Assembly (NCBI RefSeq): GCF_019891175.1
Contig: NZ_CP072600.1
Coordinates: forward strand, 3,534,001-3,598,000
Source of the DNA: Leptothermofonsia sichuanensis E412
GTDB taxonomy: Bacteria > Cyanobacteriota > Cyanobacteriia > Leptolyngbyales > Leptolyngbyaceae
Reading direction: 5' to 3'
Length of the DNA stretch: 64,000 nt
A program made the position numbers and the translations under genes. Shown here in pieces: positions 1-8,860 of the stretch (position 1 is its first letter; the number at the start of each line of letters is the position of its first letter). The notes beneath the pieces were generated by a model, which was not told the origin of the DNA, did not search any database, and worked only from the letters and a program-made list of their open reading frames with translations.

Positions 1-2064
1 CATTCGCCCAAACACCGTCACACCACTGACTGTCGTGGGGGGTCCCCAACCACTGGCTGGATCGGTGCCACCGGAGGAAACTGCAAACCGGCTGAGGGCA
101 TCATCATTCACACCCGCACCTGCATCCAGGATGGCATCGGTGAGGGAAAGGCTGTAGCCGGTATCGATCAGCAAAGGTCCCGTGATGGTCCGCTGGATGA
201 TGATCTGGGGAGTTTGTTTAAATTCCCGTTCCGCATCGGCATCGGCAAACCCATAGGGTTGTTGCAGCCGCAGCGAAGGCTGGATGGGGGCGCGATCGCC
301 ACTCAATTGCTGAAACCCACCCGGATCGAGGGTACAACCCATCAATTCCAGCCGATCCAGGGCGGCTCTGGCAATTAAGGGTTCATCTGCCGGGAAATCA
401 TGGCGGCGCGTCAGGTACAGTCCCTCTAACCGCACCGTCAGCCGATCCATGACGGCATCGAATTGCGCCTGTTCCTCTGGAGTGGTGCCCACGACATGGG
501 TGGGACGAAAGCGCAGGGGTTGAGTCAATACAATGGTGGGACGCTGACCGCTGCTGGCACGGATGATCAGGGAGCGGTTCAGTTGTAAATTGGCACCCCC
601 CGCTTCAAGTACAGGATTGGAGATCGCCCCCAGATCCAGGACGTGGGTCATGCTGTCCCGAATTTCGATCACCAGGGGGGTGGTTAAATCCGCAATATCA
701 TGCAGGGCCTCCTGTAACCCGTTGGGATTGTGGTGGTAATTCACCACTACAGTGGTGACTGGCTCTCCCAGCCAGGTCTGGGGCGCACTGGCACGGGAAA
801 TGGGATGGGCACCCACCGGACCTACAGCGGCGCTGGTATAGGTGAGTAGCAGGCGTTCCTGGAGTGCCGTCGCTTCCGCTTCTGTGGCCACGCCAATCAC
901 CACCCTGCCAATCAGTGGATCGATGGCAATTTCGCGGTTATTCAGGGGCGATCGCAACCCTGCTTCCCAGGCACACAGGTTGGCCCCCCGAAAGGTCCAG
1001 TCTTCAGCCAGGAAGGGGGGCTGGGGCAGGTGGAATTGCAGTCCTGCCTCCGACAGGTTCAGCACCTCCAGGACAGGATTGTTGGGATCGACCAGACTGG
1101 CGGGGTCGTAGATCTCAACACTGACGTACTGGGTGGGAACCCCGGCGATCGACCCCTGGGTCAGCCGGGCGGGGGGAATTGGACCCGGTGTTTCATCCAC
1201 CAGGGAGACTACGGGTGGCTGGCGCTCCGGGTCAAATCGGGCGGTATTGAACAGGCGCACTGGTTCCGTATAGCTCCGGCCTGCCTCACCCGGATGCACA
1301 TCCAGGCGCACAATGAAGGTTGCCTGACTCCCCGTTGCCGTTCCACTCCGATCGGTGATACCCTGCATCACCGGGCGGGATATATCCACCCGATAGGTCG
1401 CCAGCCGCCACAGAAAAATTGCCGGATTGGGCAGGTTATAGCGAATATTCCCCAGTGCTGGTGGTTTCAGGTCGGGGAGATGGGCAAAGGGGTCGAAGGG
1501 AGTATTCAACAAACTCAACAGCGCCGGATCGCGCACTGGCACCGTTCCCCCCCGCACAGCCTGATTGGCTTGTCGATGGAGGTCCGGTCGGTTCAGGGTA
1601 GGAGAAGGCTGGAGTTCCCCGGTCAGAAAGCGATCGCGATAGGGTGGTTTGCCACCCTCATCTGGACGCTGGTGGTTAAGGTGCTGGTGCCAGACCAGAT
1701 TCTCGCGCAACTCCACACAATGTACCCCCCAGCGGGTCAGGTTGTAGGTCAGCCGTTCGATCGCCCCCAGGGTGCCTTTACGCCGACGCAGAGCGATCGT
1801 ATCCGCCACATCTGCCCGCAGCGTTAACGGATCCCCTTTCAACGCACTGGTTCCCAACAAGTCCCCAATATAAGGAATCACCCAGTCATCACAAGTGTCA
1901 ATAAACAAATCGTGATACAGGGATTCAATATTTTCGTGAATCGCACTGTAAATGAATTCGACCAATTCCAGATAATGCTGTAGTTGACCCGCAGGCAACT
2001 GTTCCGCATCTTTAATCTGGTAGATTTCAGGGAGGCGATTGTAGAGAGAGACGCGAGGAGACAT
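1..2064 (-). CDS. Baseplate gpI-like protein fused to a beta-helix region (3' end off window)
   Basis: The minus strand is open without a stop from an ATG at 2064 to the window edge (688 codons, C-terminus missing). Residues about 1-120 look like a P2 gpI/phage tail protein I module: they start MSPRVSLYNRLPEIYQ, then acidic helices and IDTCDDWVIPYIGDLLG, then RRRKGTLGAIERL, a typical signature of the wedge-closing tail protein in contractile injection systems. The middle is beta-rich. From about residue 470 there are short repeating beta strands (LNRSLIIRASS, LTVRLEGLYLTRR, ALDRLELMGCTLDPGG) resembling rungs of a right-handed beta-helix. It follows the two large wedge genes and is probably co-transcribed. 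The gpI assignment is fairly firm. The beta-helix, and a role as a fibre or binding part, are inference. No clear Shine-Dalgarno is visible. Confidence 0.75.
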   Translation of the reverse strand, partial: MSPRVSLYNRLPEIYQIKDAEQLPAGQLQHYLELVEFIYSAIHENIESLYHDLFIDTCDDWVIPYIGDLLGTSALKGDPLTLRADVADTIALRRRKGTLGAIERLTYNLTRWGVHCVELRENLVWHQHLNHQRPDEGGKPPYRDRFLTGELQPSPTLNRPDLHRQANQAVRGGTVPVRDPALLSLLNTPFDPFAHLPDLKPPALGNIRYNLPNPAIFLWRLATYRVDISRPVMQGITDRSGTATGSQATFIVRLDVHPGEAGRSYTEPVRLFNTARFDPERQPPVVSLVDETPGPIPPARLTQGSIAGVPTQYVSVEIYDPASLVDPNNPVLEVLNLSEAGLQFHLPQPPFLAEDWTFRGANLCAWEAGLRSPLNNREIAIDPLIGRVVIGVATEAEATALQERLLLTYTSAAVGPVGAHPISRASAPQTWLGEPVTTVVVNYHHNPNGLQEALHDIADLTTPLVIEIRDSMTHVLDLGAISNPVLEAGGANLQLNRSLIIRASSGQRPTIVLTQPLRFRPTHVVGTTPEEQAQFDAVMDRLTVRLEGLYLTRRHDFPADEPLIARAALDRLELMGCTLDPGGFQQLSGDRAPIQPSLRLQQPYGFADADAEREFKQTPQIIIQRTITGPLLIDTGYSLSLTDAILDAGAGVNDDALSRFAVSSGGTDPASGWGPPTTVSGVTVFGRM

Positions 2065-2122
2065 GGGAGGAAAGTGGATATGGGTTTTTAGTTAATGAAA
2101 GGCTCAATCTAAACAAGTGACA

Positions 2123-2150
2123 CCTCACTCCTCACTCCTCACTCCTCACT
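2123..2150. repeat. Heptanucleotide tandem repeat (CCTCACT x4)
   Basis: Four perfect copies of the 7-mer CCTCACT lie between two injection-system genes. The TGA stop of the upstream wedge gene (2146-2148) is inside the array. This matches the short tandemly repeated repetitive (STRR) sequences known from cyanobacteria. Confidence 0.9.
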
Positions 2151-4794
2151 CCACCAGCGAAAGGCTGAGGCTGAAGTGGGTAGTGTGGAGGGCAAGGATG
2201 TGGGTGTCGCCGCATATCAGGACGGGATCCAGGATTGGGGGGGTGGGCAGGCTCAGTGTTGTCGGATCATCATTGCTGTCCGGTAGTAAGCCCAGATGGG
2301 TTACCTGACACCATTTCACCCCAGGGACATTTTGCACAGTGCCTTCAATGCGGCTGGCGTATTCTTTTTGTCCAAATTGACGCTGGCGAATGCCCAGTAA
2401 ACCGCTGGAGCCATCGATGCCATTCCCGGCTTCACCCGTAACGCCGATCGCGGCTTTGATGGCGGTCTGAATCTGGTCTGCCGGAATTCCTGGCTCGATG
2501 CCTGCTTTGATCGTGACGTAGATGTATTTCAGCCTGCCCTGCTCCACCTGAATTGGAAAGCGCCCAGGTCCCCGGCTGCTGTTATAGCGGCTGAGCAGGG
2601 TACGGATTTCCTTGAACTCTTCGTCCCTGCCTGTTTCCATCAGGACAGTGAGCACCATTGTGGGAATCTGGTTCACCAGTTTCCAGGCAGCCCTGACCTT
2701 AGAAACCCCAGAAATCGCCAGGGTTTCGGTTTCAAAATCTCGAATACTCACCAGTCGCCCCAGACTCTGGATTTTGCCAGGAGCGGCTGCACGGGCATTG
2801 TCGCCGTCTTCTGGTTGGGAGCCACCCGTTGCTGCCTGGGGTAACCAGATTTTGTCCAGGCGATCGAGTTTGCCACCCTGGACAGTAGTGTTTTCCTTCA
2901 ATCTGCCGTAGGCACCAATACCTGTGCGATAGCGGGCAACCACATTGCCAATCCCAGAGGGCAGGCGGGCACCTGTTCTGCCGTCCCCAAACTGTACCCA
3001 ACTGCCGCCATTCGCATCCTCCCGAACGATATAAACTTCGTCCCTGGCACCGGCACCAAACAGGGAAGGAAGCCGTTTCCAGAGCCGATCATTGACATAA
3101 ACCTCTAATGCAGGCACTTCTGGCGGGGTTTCGCTGTTGGAGTTGAAGTAGGTGAGTGGCGCTTTGGGCAGTTTAAAGGTCTGAAAGACCTGCCGACTGT
3201 CGCCATTACCCAGAACCGCGTCTTTTTCTGCCTTGCCCTGGGTGGCATCGACTATATTGCCGTAGACAGTAACGGTCGGGTCGTCTTCCTTAAAATCCTC
3301 TTGCTGAAAGGGGACTGATTTTTGATCCAGCGAGATTTCCCAGAGCCAGGGATGGATCTGGTCTTTGCCGCTGAGGGAAAAGCTTTCGCGGGAGTTGGTG
3401 ACGGTTACCCGCAGGGTTTCCTGCTCCGTTTGCAGAATCAAACTTCTGCCTGCCAGCGATCGCACCTGCTCGTAGGTACCAAAAAAGTTGAGTTTGACCT
3501 GGGTAAAAGGACCACTCAACCATTGGGTGGGCGATCGCAACACAATTTCTGCACTCTTCACCTCATGAAACTGAATCTGACGAATATCGCTCTGTTCAAA
3601 AAGAATACTATCATTTGTAATCAACTTCGCATCAATTTCGACAACAGTAGAAGAACCAGTTAGATTACCCCTTTTCAATGAATCTGAACGAATTTTGCGA
3701 ATTTCCTTGACTACAACAAAGGGAACTGAACTGGAAACCCCATCGAATTGAGTTAATCCCTGGCAGATCAGGGGATTACCCACGGCCAGATCATCTACAG
3801 TTTGATCGAACGGCATTTCGGTTTCTCGTAAGGGCGAGTAGTAATCTTGATCAGTGGTGGAGGGAGAATCGAGTCCCCAAATTTGCCGGGTGAAACTGGT
3901 GGGGGTCTGGCTGGCTTGGGGTGGTGTGCCACTGAGACGAGTTGTCAAAGCGGGTGCATTATGCCCAAAGTGGCGAAAACTGCGTCCCAGCCGGTATGCC
4001 CTCACAGTCGTCCCCCGGTTGACGGTCAGCCTGCCTTCAAACTCCACGATCGTCCGGTCCAGAATTTGCTCTACTCTGGCAACGATCAGAATTTCGGCGG
4101 GTTCCTGCGCGGTATAAGGGGTACCCGTGACATCGAACATGGTGGTGTTGGGAATCAGCATCAGGCGATCGCCTTTCTGCAATCCCAGGGCCGCAATACT
4201 GGTCAGATCTCGCTGGTTACCAACGGATTCAATTTCGAGGCGATTCCCCCCAGCCGTGATGGGTTGAGGATTACGGCGGAGGCGATACAGGTGAAATTGG
4301 GACAGGGCAGGATAGGCGATCGCCTCCTGGATGGTTTGAAAGTCTGCCGGTTGGGGGAGCGGTTCCAATTGCGCCTTAATCGGGAAACCCGCAGGAATGG
4401 TGACCGGCTGATTGCCCTTTACCCCAAAAGCAAAGGTGGCTTTGCCGCCCAATCCCGGTGACAGACGATAGCCCAACAGTCGCACCAGATCGGCAATGCT
4501 CTCCCGCCACCGGGCAGTACGCAGGTACGCTTCGTTGGCGTAGAGTTCCTGATAAAAGGTAAGGATGTCACCCAGGATGGCGGCTCCCTCCAGCAGGGCA
4601 ATACCGGGGTCATCCGATTCACGGTGAGTCCAGGCTGCCAGTGTTTCATCCTGGTTCAGTTTCCGCAGCATGGCATCCCGCATATCGGTGTAGGTGCCAA
4701 TCCGGTAGTTCAGGTGAGACAGGCCCGGTCGGTTGAGGGGACGTTGGGGAAACCGGAGTGGTTCCACACAGTCGTTGCGGCATTCGTCAGTCAT
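2146..4794 (-). CDS. Contractile injection system baseplate wedge protein (Afp12/gpJ-like)
   Basis: An 882-aa protein of the 'putative baseplate assembly protein' class that forms the wedges around the spike in phage-tail-like injection systems. The N-terminus has the helical segment typical of the family, with GIALLEGAAILGDILTFYQE and NEAYLRTARWRESIADLVRLLGYRLSPG at about residues 60-120. A beta-rich central region follows. A gpJ-like C-terminal part contains WVQFGDGRTGARLPSG and RYRTGIGAYG (about 600-640), then SIRDFETETLAISGVSKVRA. The start overlaps the stop of the preceding wedge gene by ATGA, so the two are probably translationally coupled. The C-terminal end runs into a heptamer array that supplies the stop codon. 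The N-terminal layout is shared with the neighbouring 878-aa protein, suggesting a structural pair as in Afp11/Afp12. Confidence 0.85.
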   Translation of the reverse strand: MTDECRNDCVEPLRFPQRPLNRPGLSHLNYRIGTYTDMRDAMLRKLNQDETLAAWTHRESDDPGIALLEGAAILGDILTFYQELYANEAYLRTARWRESIADLVRLLGYRLSPGLGGKATFAFGVKGNQPVTIPAGFPIKAQLEPLPQPADFQTIQEAIAYPALSQFHLYRLRRNPQPITAGGNRLEIESVGNQRDLTSIAALGLQKGDRLMLIPNTTMFDVTGTPYTAQEPAEILIVARVEQILDRTIVEFEGRLTVNRGTTVRAYRLGRSFRHFGHNAPALTTRLSGTPPQASQTPTSFTRQIWGLDSPSTTDQDYYSPLRETEMPFDQTVDDLAVGNPLICQGLTQFDGVSSSVPFVVVKEIRKIRSDSLKRGNLTGSSTVVEIDAKLITNDSILFEQSDIRQIQFHEVKSAEIVLRSPTQWLSGPFTQVKLNFFGTYEQVRSLAGRSLILQTEQETLRVTVTNSRESFSLSGKDQIHPWLWEISLDQKSVPFQQEDFKEDDPTVTVYGNIVDATQGKAEKDAVLGNGDSRQVFQTFKLPKAPLTYFNSNSETPPEVPALEVYVNDRLWKRLPSLFGAGARDEVYIVREDANGGSWVQFGDGRTGARLPSGIGNVVARYRTGIGAYGRLKENTTVQGGKLDRLDKIWLPQAATGGSQPEDGDNARAAAPGKIQSLGRLVSIRDFETETLAISGVSKVRAAWKLVNQIPTMVLTVLMETGRDEEFKEIRTLLSRYNSSRGPGRFPIQVEQGRLKYIYVTIKAGIEPGIPADQIQTAIKAAIGVTGEAGNGIDGSSGLLGIRQRQFGQKEYASRIEGTVQNVPGVKWCQVTHLGLLPDSNDDPTTLSLPTPPILDPVLICGDTHILALHTTHFSLSLSLVE

Positions 4795-7427
4795 TGGCGA
4801 CCTCCCCGGATCTTGAACTCGATAAAGCCGTCTTCTAAGTGGTCCGGGTCATTCCGGATCCGCAGAATTTCGTTGGCACGCACCATGGCAATCTTGTCTG
4901 TGCCAGGAGTGGCGGCATTCCAGCGTTTCATCTGCACGGAAATGACGTGTTCCACCCCCTGAATTAACTGGATGCGCCCAATGATTTCGCTGGCATGAAG
5001 GGGTTGCCCAAAGGTCCAGCGATCGGGATGGAAGAACGCCATGCGCCCATCCGGGGTGTACCCCTCGGAGAATTCCTGTTCCAGCAAAAATCGGATGTCC
5101 TCCGGCCAGTATTCGGGATGGATGCAGAGCGCCACGCGAATATCGAGGGGCACAAACCGGGGTGGGCGAATTTCCAGGTCTTCCCCCATCAGACGCACGG
5201 CATCCAGGTAGCGGGCAATCTGTTGCTGTAGCTCATCGTTCAGGGTGGAGGTGCCCAGTGGGTCGATCGCCACCTGCACCGTCCGCCAGCTTCCCGTCCA
5301 GGCATAGCGGGCAGCCGCCCTCGACACATCGGGTAATTCCTGGGCGCGGTTGACATAGTCCGGTAAGGTTACGGCTCGTAACTGGCGCAGCCGGTAAGCC
5401 TCCGGTGCTCGCCGTAGAATGTCGGTCACGGGTTCCGGATCGCGACCATCGGTAACATCAAAGGGGTTCCAGATGGCTACCACCCGATCCTGGAACAAGG
5501 GATCAAACTGCACCAGGCTGTCTGCTCCGATGTTCCCCCCGGTTCCCAGTCCCACCTGATAGGTGCAGCGGACGATCGCCCCGGTGGGCAGGCGTTTGCC
5601 ATTTCTGCCATTGCCAAACCGGATCAGGCTGTTGCCTAACTCATCGGTTTCAACCATAAAGCGATCGCCGGCCTCGTCGCTGTCATCGCTGTGGATCAAA
5701 TCAATAACTTCATCCCAGATATCCCCCCCATTGACGGTGACAGCCAGCGTCGATTTGGGCGGAACTTCGCCACCGGGCGGCGTGTTGAGATAGGACAGGG
5801 GGCGATCGGGCAACCGGCAAATGGTGCCCCAGCGCTCCGTTCCATCATCGGTGCGTTCAAAATAGGCGAAGGGAACACCAGGAATGGCAGGGGTTCCCGG
5901 TTCCCGAAACTCGGCGGTTGCCGGACGACCGTGATAGACCCGCACCAGATTGCCGTGGAACAGGGAAATATTTTCTACAAGCCCGGTCGGGCAGTTCACG
6001 GTGAAGCAATAATTGAACTTCAGTTGGTCGGCTGGTCGCCATTTCACCCGCACCAGCCATTCATTCGTGAGTGGATCGCGCAGAGCAGTTGCACCCTCAT
6101 CCCCCGGTAGCAGTTGCAGGAGTTGCCGTTTCAGCGGGTTGCGCCCGGCAGGTTCTCCTGTCGCTGGATTCAACCATTCCTGAATTAGCAGATGGGTCCC
6201 TGGACGCTGGCGAATCAGATTTTGCACCAGGGTTGCAGCCGTTTCTCCAGGTGTGGTCAGTTTCAAATCTGCCTGGGTGCTTCCGGCTGCGAGGGAGGGA
6301 ATGGCATGACTCCAGGTATACAGTCCTGCCTGGTTCAGCAGGTGGTGCATATCGGGTACATGAATTTGCAAGTGCTCCCCGACCCGGATCACAGAAAATG
6401 TCAGAAGATGATCGGTATCGACCAGCAACCAGGAGCGATCGAGTTCCTGGAGGGTAACAGTCAGGTTAGGGGAAAGGGTAATCCCGGCGTCAGCAAAGCG
6501 ATCGCGAAACTGAGCGGAAATCGTGTTGGTGTCCAGGTCGGTTTGAAACATGGTCCCAACCGTAAACAGGGGTGGGGCTTCTGCCTGGGTCATAAAGACA
6601 ACCGTTGCGGCAGACTCATAGTCTCCCTCCGTCCACACCTGGAACTGGCGCGGCATGGTAAAGACCTGGTTGGGTGCCACGGTCACTGCCAGCCAGGTGC
6701 TGGACTGGTTGCCCTGGTGGATGTGGTAATCCATTAAGCGGGCGTGACGTGCCAGAGAAACCCGCTTGCGAGCAGTTGCCAGGTATGCTTCGTTCATCAC
6801 CCGATCCTGGTAGTCGCTCAGTTCATCTGCGGCCACACTGAATAGTTCCAGCAAAACCTGATCCAGGTCAGCTTCACTGGTGGGTTGCCAGCCCGGTACT
6901 CGTTGCATCATGGCTGCGATCATTGTGTGGCGGAAGGTGTCGTAATCCTTGGCAAGGTAGTTGATGGCTGGTTCCTCCGGGAGGGGCAGCGCCTTTTCCC
7001 ACTCCGGTGCACAGTCGGTATTGAAACAACCAGGACGGAACTTGAAGCGAATTTCACTAAAGATTGGATCGATGTTGGGATATTCAACACTGAGGGTATA
7101 GGTGGAATAATCCCCAATCGGAGCAACGGTGAGTTGCAGAATGGAGGGATCGGCGGTAGGGGCAATGTCGGTTACCTGCACCTGTCCTACCGCATCCCCT
7201 GCCAGGAGCCGGAACCCGCCAGAGATAGGGAAAAGCCGGGTTGCTGGCACGCCATTGGTGGTGAAATCCTGCACCAGATTGGTTAACTCATGGGTGGTGT
7301 AGAAATGCACAGCCAGTTGGGCTTCAGTGGGAGTCAGGGTCACCAGCACCAGACGCATGCCATTCAAGCCGCTGGCATCCAGATTATTGGCCCGTTCGTT
7401 CCGGGCTTCGGGATTGAGGATTGTCAT
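4791..7427 (-). CDS. Contractile injection system baseplate wedge protein (Afp11/gpJ-like)
   Basis: An 878-aa baseplate wedge protein. The N-terminal third is a beta-rich domain. It is followed by NYLAKDYDTFRHTMIAAMMQRVPGW (about 153-177; the first part is the family signature) and a helical segment ending in NEAYLATARKRVSLARHARLMDYH. The C-terminal half has the gpJ-like signature RFGNGRNGKRLPTGA and YQVGLGTGGNIGAD (about 605-640), then a long conserved region with LPDYVNRAQELPDVSRAAARY. It starts 2 bp after the gp25 gene and ends in an ATGA overlap with the second wedge gene, giving the order gp25, Afp11-like, Afp12-like usual in extracellular contractile injection systems. Like its neighbour, it probably builds the hexagonal baseplate that triggers sheath contraction. 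Confidence 0.87.
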   Translation of the reverse strand: MTILNPEARNERANNLDASGLNGMRLVLVTLTPTEAQLAVHFYTTHELTNLVQDFTTNGVPATRLFPISGGFRLLAGDAVGQVQVTDIAPTADPSILQLTVAPIGDYSTYTLSVEYPNIDPIFSEIRFKFRPGCFNTDCAPEWEKALPLPEEPAINYLAKDYDTFRHTMIAAMMQRVPGWQPTSEADLDQVLLELFSVAADELSDYQDRVMNEAYLATARKRVSLARHARLMDYHIHQGNQSSTWLAVTVAPNQVFTMPRQFQVWTEGDYESAATVVFMTQAEAPPLFTVGTMFQTDLDTNTISAQFRDRFADAGITLSPNLTVTLQELDRSWLLVDTDHLLTFSVIRVGEHLQIHVPDMHHLLNQAGLYTWSHAIPSLAAGSTQADLKLTTPGETAATLVQNLIRQRPGTHLLIQEWLNPATGEPAGRNPLKRQLLQLLPGDEGATALRDPLTNEWLVRVKWRPADQLKFNYCFTVNCPTGLVENISLFHGNLVRVYHGRPATAEFREPGTPAIPGVPFAYFERTDDGTERWGTICRLPDRPLSYLNTPPGGEVPPKSTLAVTVNGGDIWDEVIDLIHSDDSDEAGDRFMVETDELGNSLIRFGNGRNGKRLPTGAIVRCTYQVGLGTGGNIGADSLVQFDPLFQDRVVAIWNPFDVTDGRDPEPVTDILRRAPEAYRLRQLRAVTLPDYVNRAQELPDVSRAAARYAWTGSWRTVQVAIDPLGTSTLNDELQQQIARYLDAVRLMGEDLEIRPPRFVPLDIRVALCIHPEYWPEDIRFLLEQEFSEGYTPDGRMAFFHPDRWTFGQPLHASEIIGRIQLIQGVEHVISVQMKRWNAATPGTDKIAMVRANEILRIRNDPDHLEDGFIEFKIRGGRQ

Positions 7428-7429
7428 CG

Positions 7430-7810
7430 TCAGCCTCCCTTCCGTTCAAACCGCAGTCGGCGCTGTTCCTCAGTTCCGGCAATCCGGTATTTCAGGTCAA
7501 TCGAAATCGTTTCATGGCGGGTTTCCACGGTCAGATCGTCCAGGGTAATACGTTGCCCCAACCAGCGAGAAATGGCCTGACTGACCATCGCCTTCGCCAT
7601 CGCTTCCGTAACCTCCCCCGCCCCTTCAAACACCAGTCGTCGGACCCCTGCTCCAAATTCCGGCACAAACGCCCGCTCTCCCGGATTGGTCAGTAACAGT
7701 TGCATGACCTCATCCCGGATATGCTCTTCCAGACTGGCGATCTGGACAGTGCGCCCATCCCTGCCAATCCGAAACGGAAACGATAAATGCCGACCGTCGG
7801 GGAGTGTCAT
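7430..7810 (-). CDS. GPW/gp25 family baseplate wedge protein
   Basis: A 126-aa gp25-like protein with lysozyme-like fold ancestry. It is a conserved core wedge component that nucleates sheath assembly in contractile tails. The diagnostic segment is LLTNPGERAFVPEFGAGVRR at about residues 49-68, preceded by the helical EEHIRDEVMQLL. The length is typical of the family. It starts inside the stop of the PAAR-like gene (ATGA overlap at 7807-7810) and ends 2 bp before the first wedge gene, so the three are one translation unit. Confidence 0.92.
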   Translation of the reverse strand: MTLPDGRHLSFPFRIGRDGRTVQIASLEEHIRDEVMQLLLTNPGERAFVPEFGAGVRRLVFEGAGEVTEAMAKAMVSQAISRWLGQRITLDDLTVETRHETISIDLKYRIAGTEEQRRLRFERKGG

Positions 7811-8139
7811 TGTGCCACCGCCTTTAGTTGAGTGTTCACAATCATGGCAACGCCCTGGGGGGTGCCCTCAGCGTTGATGCACTGGCCGATGCTGGACTGA
7901 ACCAGCGTTCCGGTTCCATTCACAGTGACCTGGGAAGACCCGGCTGACCATTCAATGCGGACACAGGGGGAATATTTCAGCCCCACTGTAAACGGGCACC
8001 CGGCAACCAGATGCACGTCCGATTCCAGCAGTACGGGCGCATTCTCCGCCAGGACTCCCGTATTTGCTGTTAATAAAATTGCCTGCCCCCCGTGGGGACA
8101 CAGGACCTGGCTGTTTGTCGTCAGTTGATTGCCTGGCAT
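7807..8139 (-). CDS. PAAR-like spike-tip protein
   Basis: A 110-aa protein with the look of PAAR/DUF4280-like tip proteins. The short N-terminus contains VLCPHGGQAILL, a central conserved CPFTVGLKYSPCVRIEW (residues about 49-65) is followed by a glycine- and valine-rich beta region, and a third cysteine lies in SIGQCINAEGTPQG. In contractile systems this protein caps the VgrG/gpV spike and may hold a metal through its Cys and His residues. The position directly after the gpV-like gene (the two share one base as TAATG) and before gp25 agrees with that role. Function is assigned from context and motif resemblance. Confidence 0.7.
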   Translation of the reverse strand: MPGNQLTTNSQVLCPHGGQAILLTANTGVLAENAPVLLESDVHLVAGCPFTVGLKYSPCVRIEWSAGSSQVTVNGTGTLVQSSIGQCINAEGTPQGVAMIVNTQLKAVAQ

Positions 8140-8672
8140 TAGCGCACCTGGAATGCTCCATTGTTGACATTGACCCCAGCACTGGACAGCACAATCTGAG
8201 TGGAGCCAATTTTGAGGGTGATGTCGTTATCCGTCATCGTCAGTTCTGCCCCACCGGCATGAAGCAGTTGCACTTTCGGGGCGATTTCATCATCATCCAT
8301 GACCAGCTTGTGGCCCCCGGTGGTCACAAGCACCCGTGTTTTTGTCCCTCCTGGTGAGGGTAGATCGCCACTCCCCCACCAGCCCCCCGTCCACAGGGGA
8401 CGGGAGGGATCTCCCGCCTCAAATTCAATCCACACCCCATCCCCCACCTCCGGCAACACCACCAATCCATGATTGGGACCCGCAAAGGGCACAACCGGAA
8501 ATGCCCAGTCCAGGTCAACCGTCCCAAACAACTCCGGTACCTGGGCTTTCACCCGCCCCAGGTTTTCTGGATCATCCACATCCCGCACAATGCCGCGATA
8601 CTTGCCGTAATAGCGAGACTGGGATTGTTCAGCCAGGTTGACCAGGAGTTGTTCGTGGGTGTTGGAGGACAT
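8139..8672 (-). CDS. gpV/VgrG-like spike protein (baseplate assembly protein V)
   Basis: A 177-aa phage baseplate assembly protein V homologue. The N-terminal OB fold shows KYRGIVRDVDDPENLGRVKAQ (first 20 residues are the family signature), then PEVGDGVWIEFEAGDPSRPLWTG. The C-terminal part has short beta repeats (KVQLLHAGGAELTMTDNDI, TLKIGSTQIVLSS) typical of the triple-stranded beta-helical needle. Together with the gpD-like hub it forms the membrane-piercing spike. Family members are usually about 150-220 aa when hub and spike are encoded separately, as here. A 100-bp G/A-rich repeat lies immediately upstream, so the usual Shine-Dalgarno cannot be told apart from the repeat. Confidence 0.9.
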   Translation of the reverse strand: MSSNTHEQLLVNLAEQSQSRYYGKYRGIVRDVDDPENLGRVKAQVPELFGTVDLDWAFPVVPFAGPNHGLVVLPEVGDGVWIEFEAGDPSRPLWTGGWWGSGDLPSPGGTKTRVLVTTGGHKLVMDDDEIAPKVQLLHAGGAELTMTDNDITLKIGSTQIVLSSAGVNVNNGAFQVR

Positions 8673-8675
8673 GGG

Positions 8676-8776
8676 AAAGGAGAGGAGAGAGAGGAGAGAG
8701 GAAAGAGGAGAGAAGAGAGGAAAGAGGAAAGAGGAGGGAGGAGGGAGGAAAGAGGAGAGAGGAAAGAGGGGGGAGG
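8676..8776. repeat. G/A-rich degenerate heptamer repeat
   Basis: About 100 bases made only of G and A in units such as GAGAGGA and AAGAGGA. It lies between the hub and spike genes and contains no coding sequence. It resembles degenerate STRR arrays. Confidence 0.75.
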
Positions 8777-8810
8777 TTGTTTAGTGGTTAGTTGTTGGGT
8801 TTTAGTTGTA

Positions 8811-8831
8811 AGACGGGAGACGGGAGACGGG
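8811..8831. repeat. Heptanucleotide tandem repeat (AGACGGG x3)
   Basis: Three perfect copies of AGACGGG lie a short way beyond the G/A-rich array and just downstream of the hub gene stop. The unit length is the same but the sequence differs from the other arrays in this cluster. Confidence 0.85.
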
Positions 8832-8860
8832 AGTTAAGGATTGAGGGTTGAAAGGTGTCC

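Noticed and set aside
1030-1827. Long plus-strand open frame of 265 codons
   Set aside because: It is antisense to the gpI-like baseplate gene, which is open for 688 codons on the minus strand with clear family motifs; the plus-strand product has no recognisable domain.
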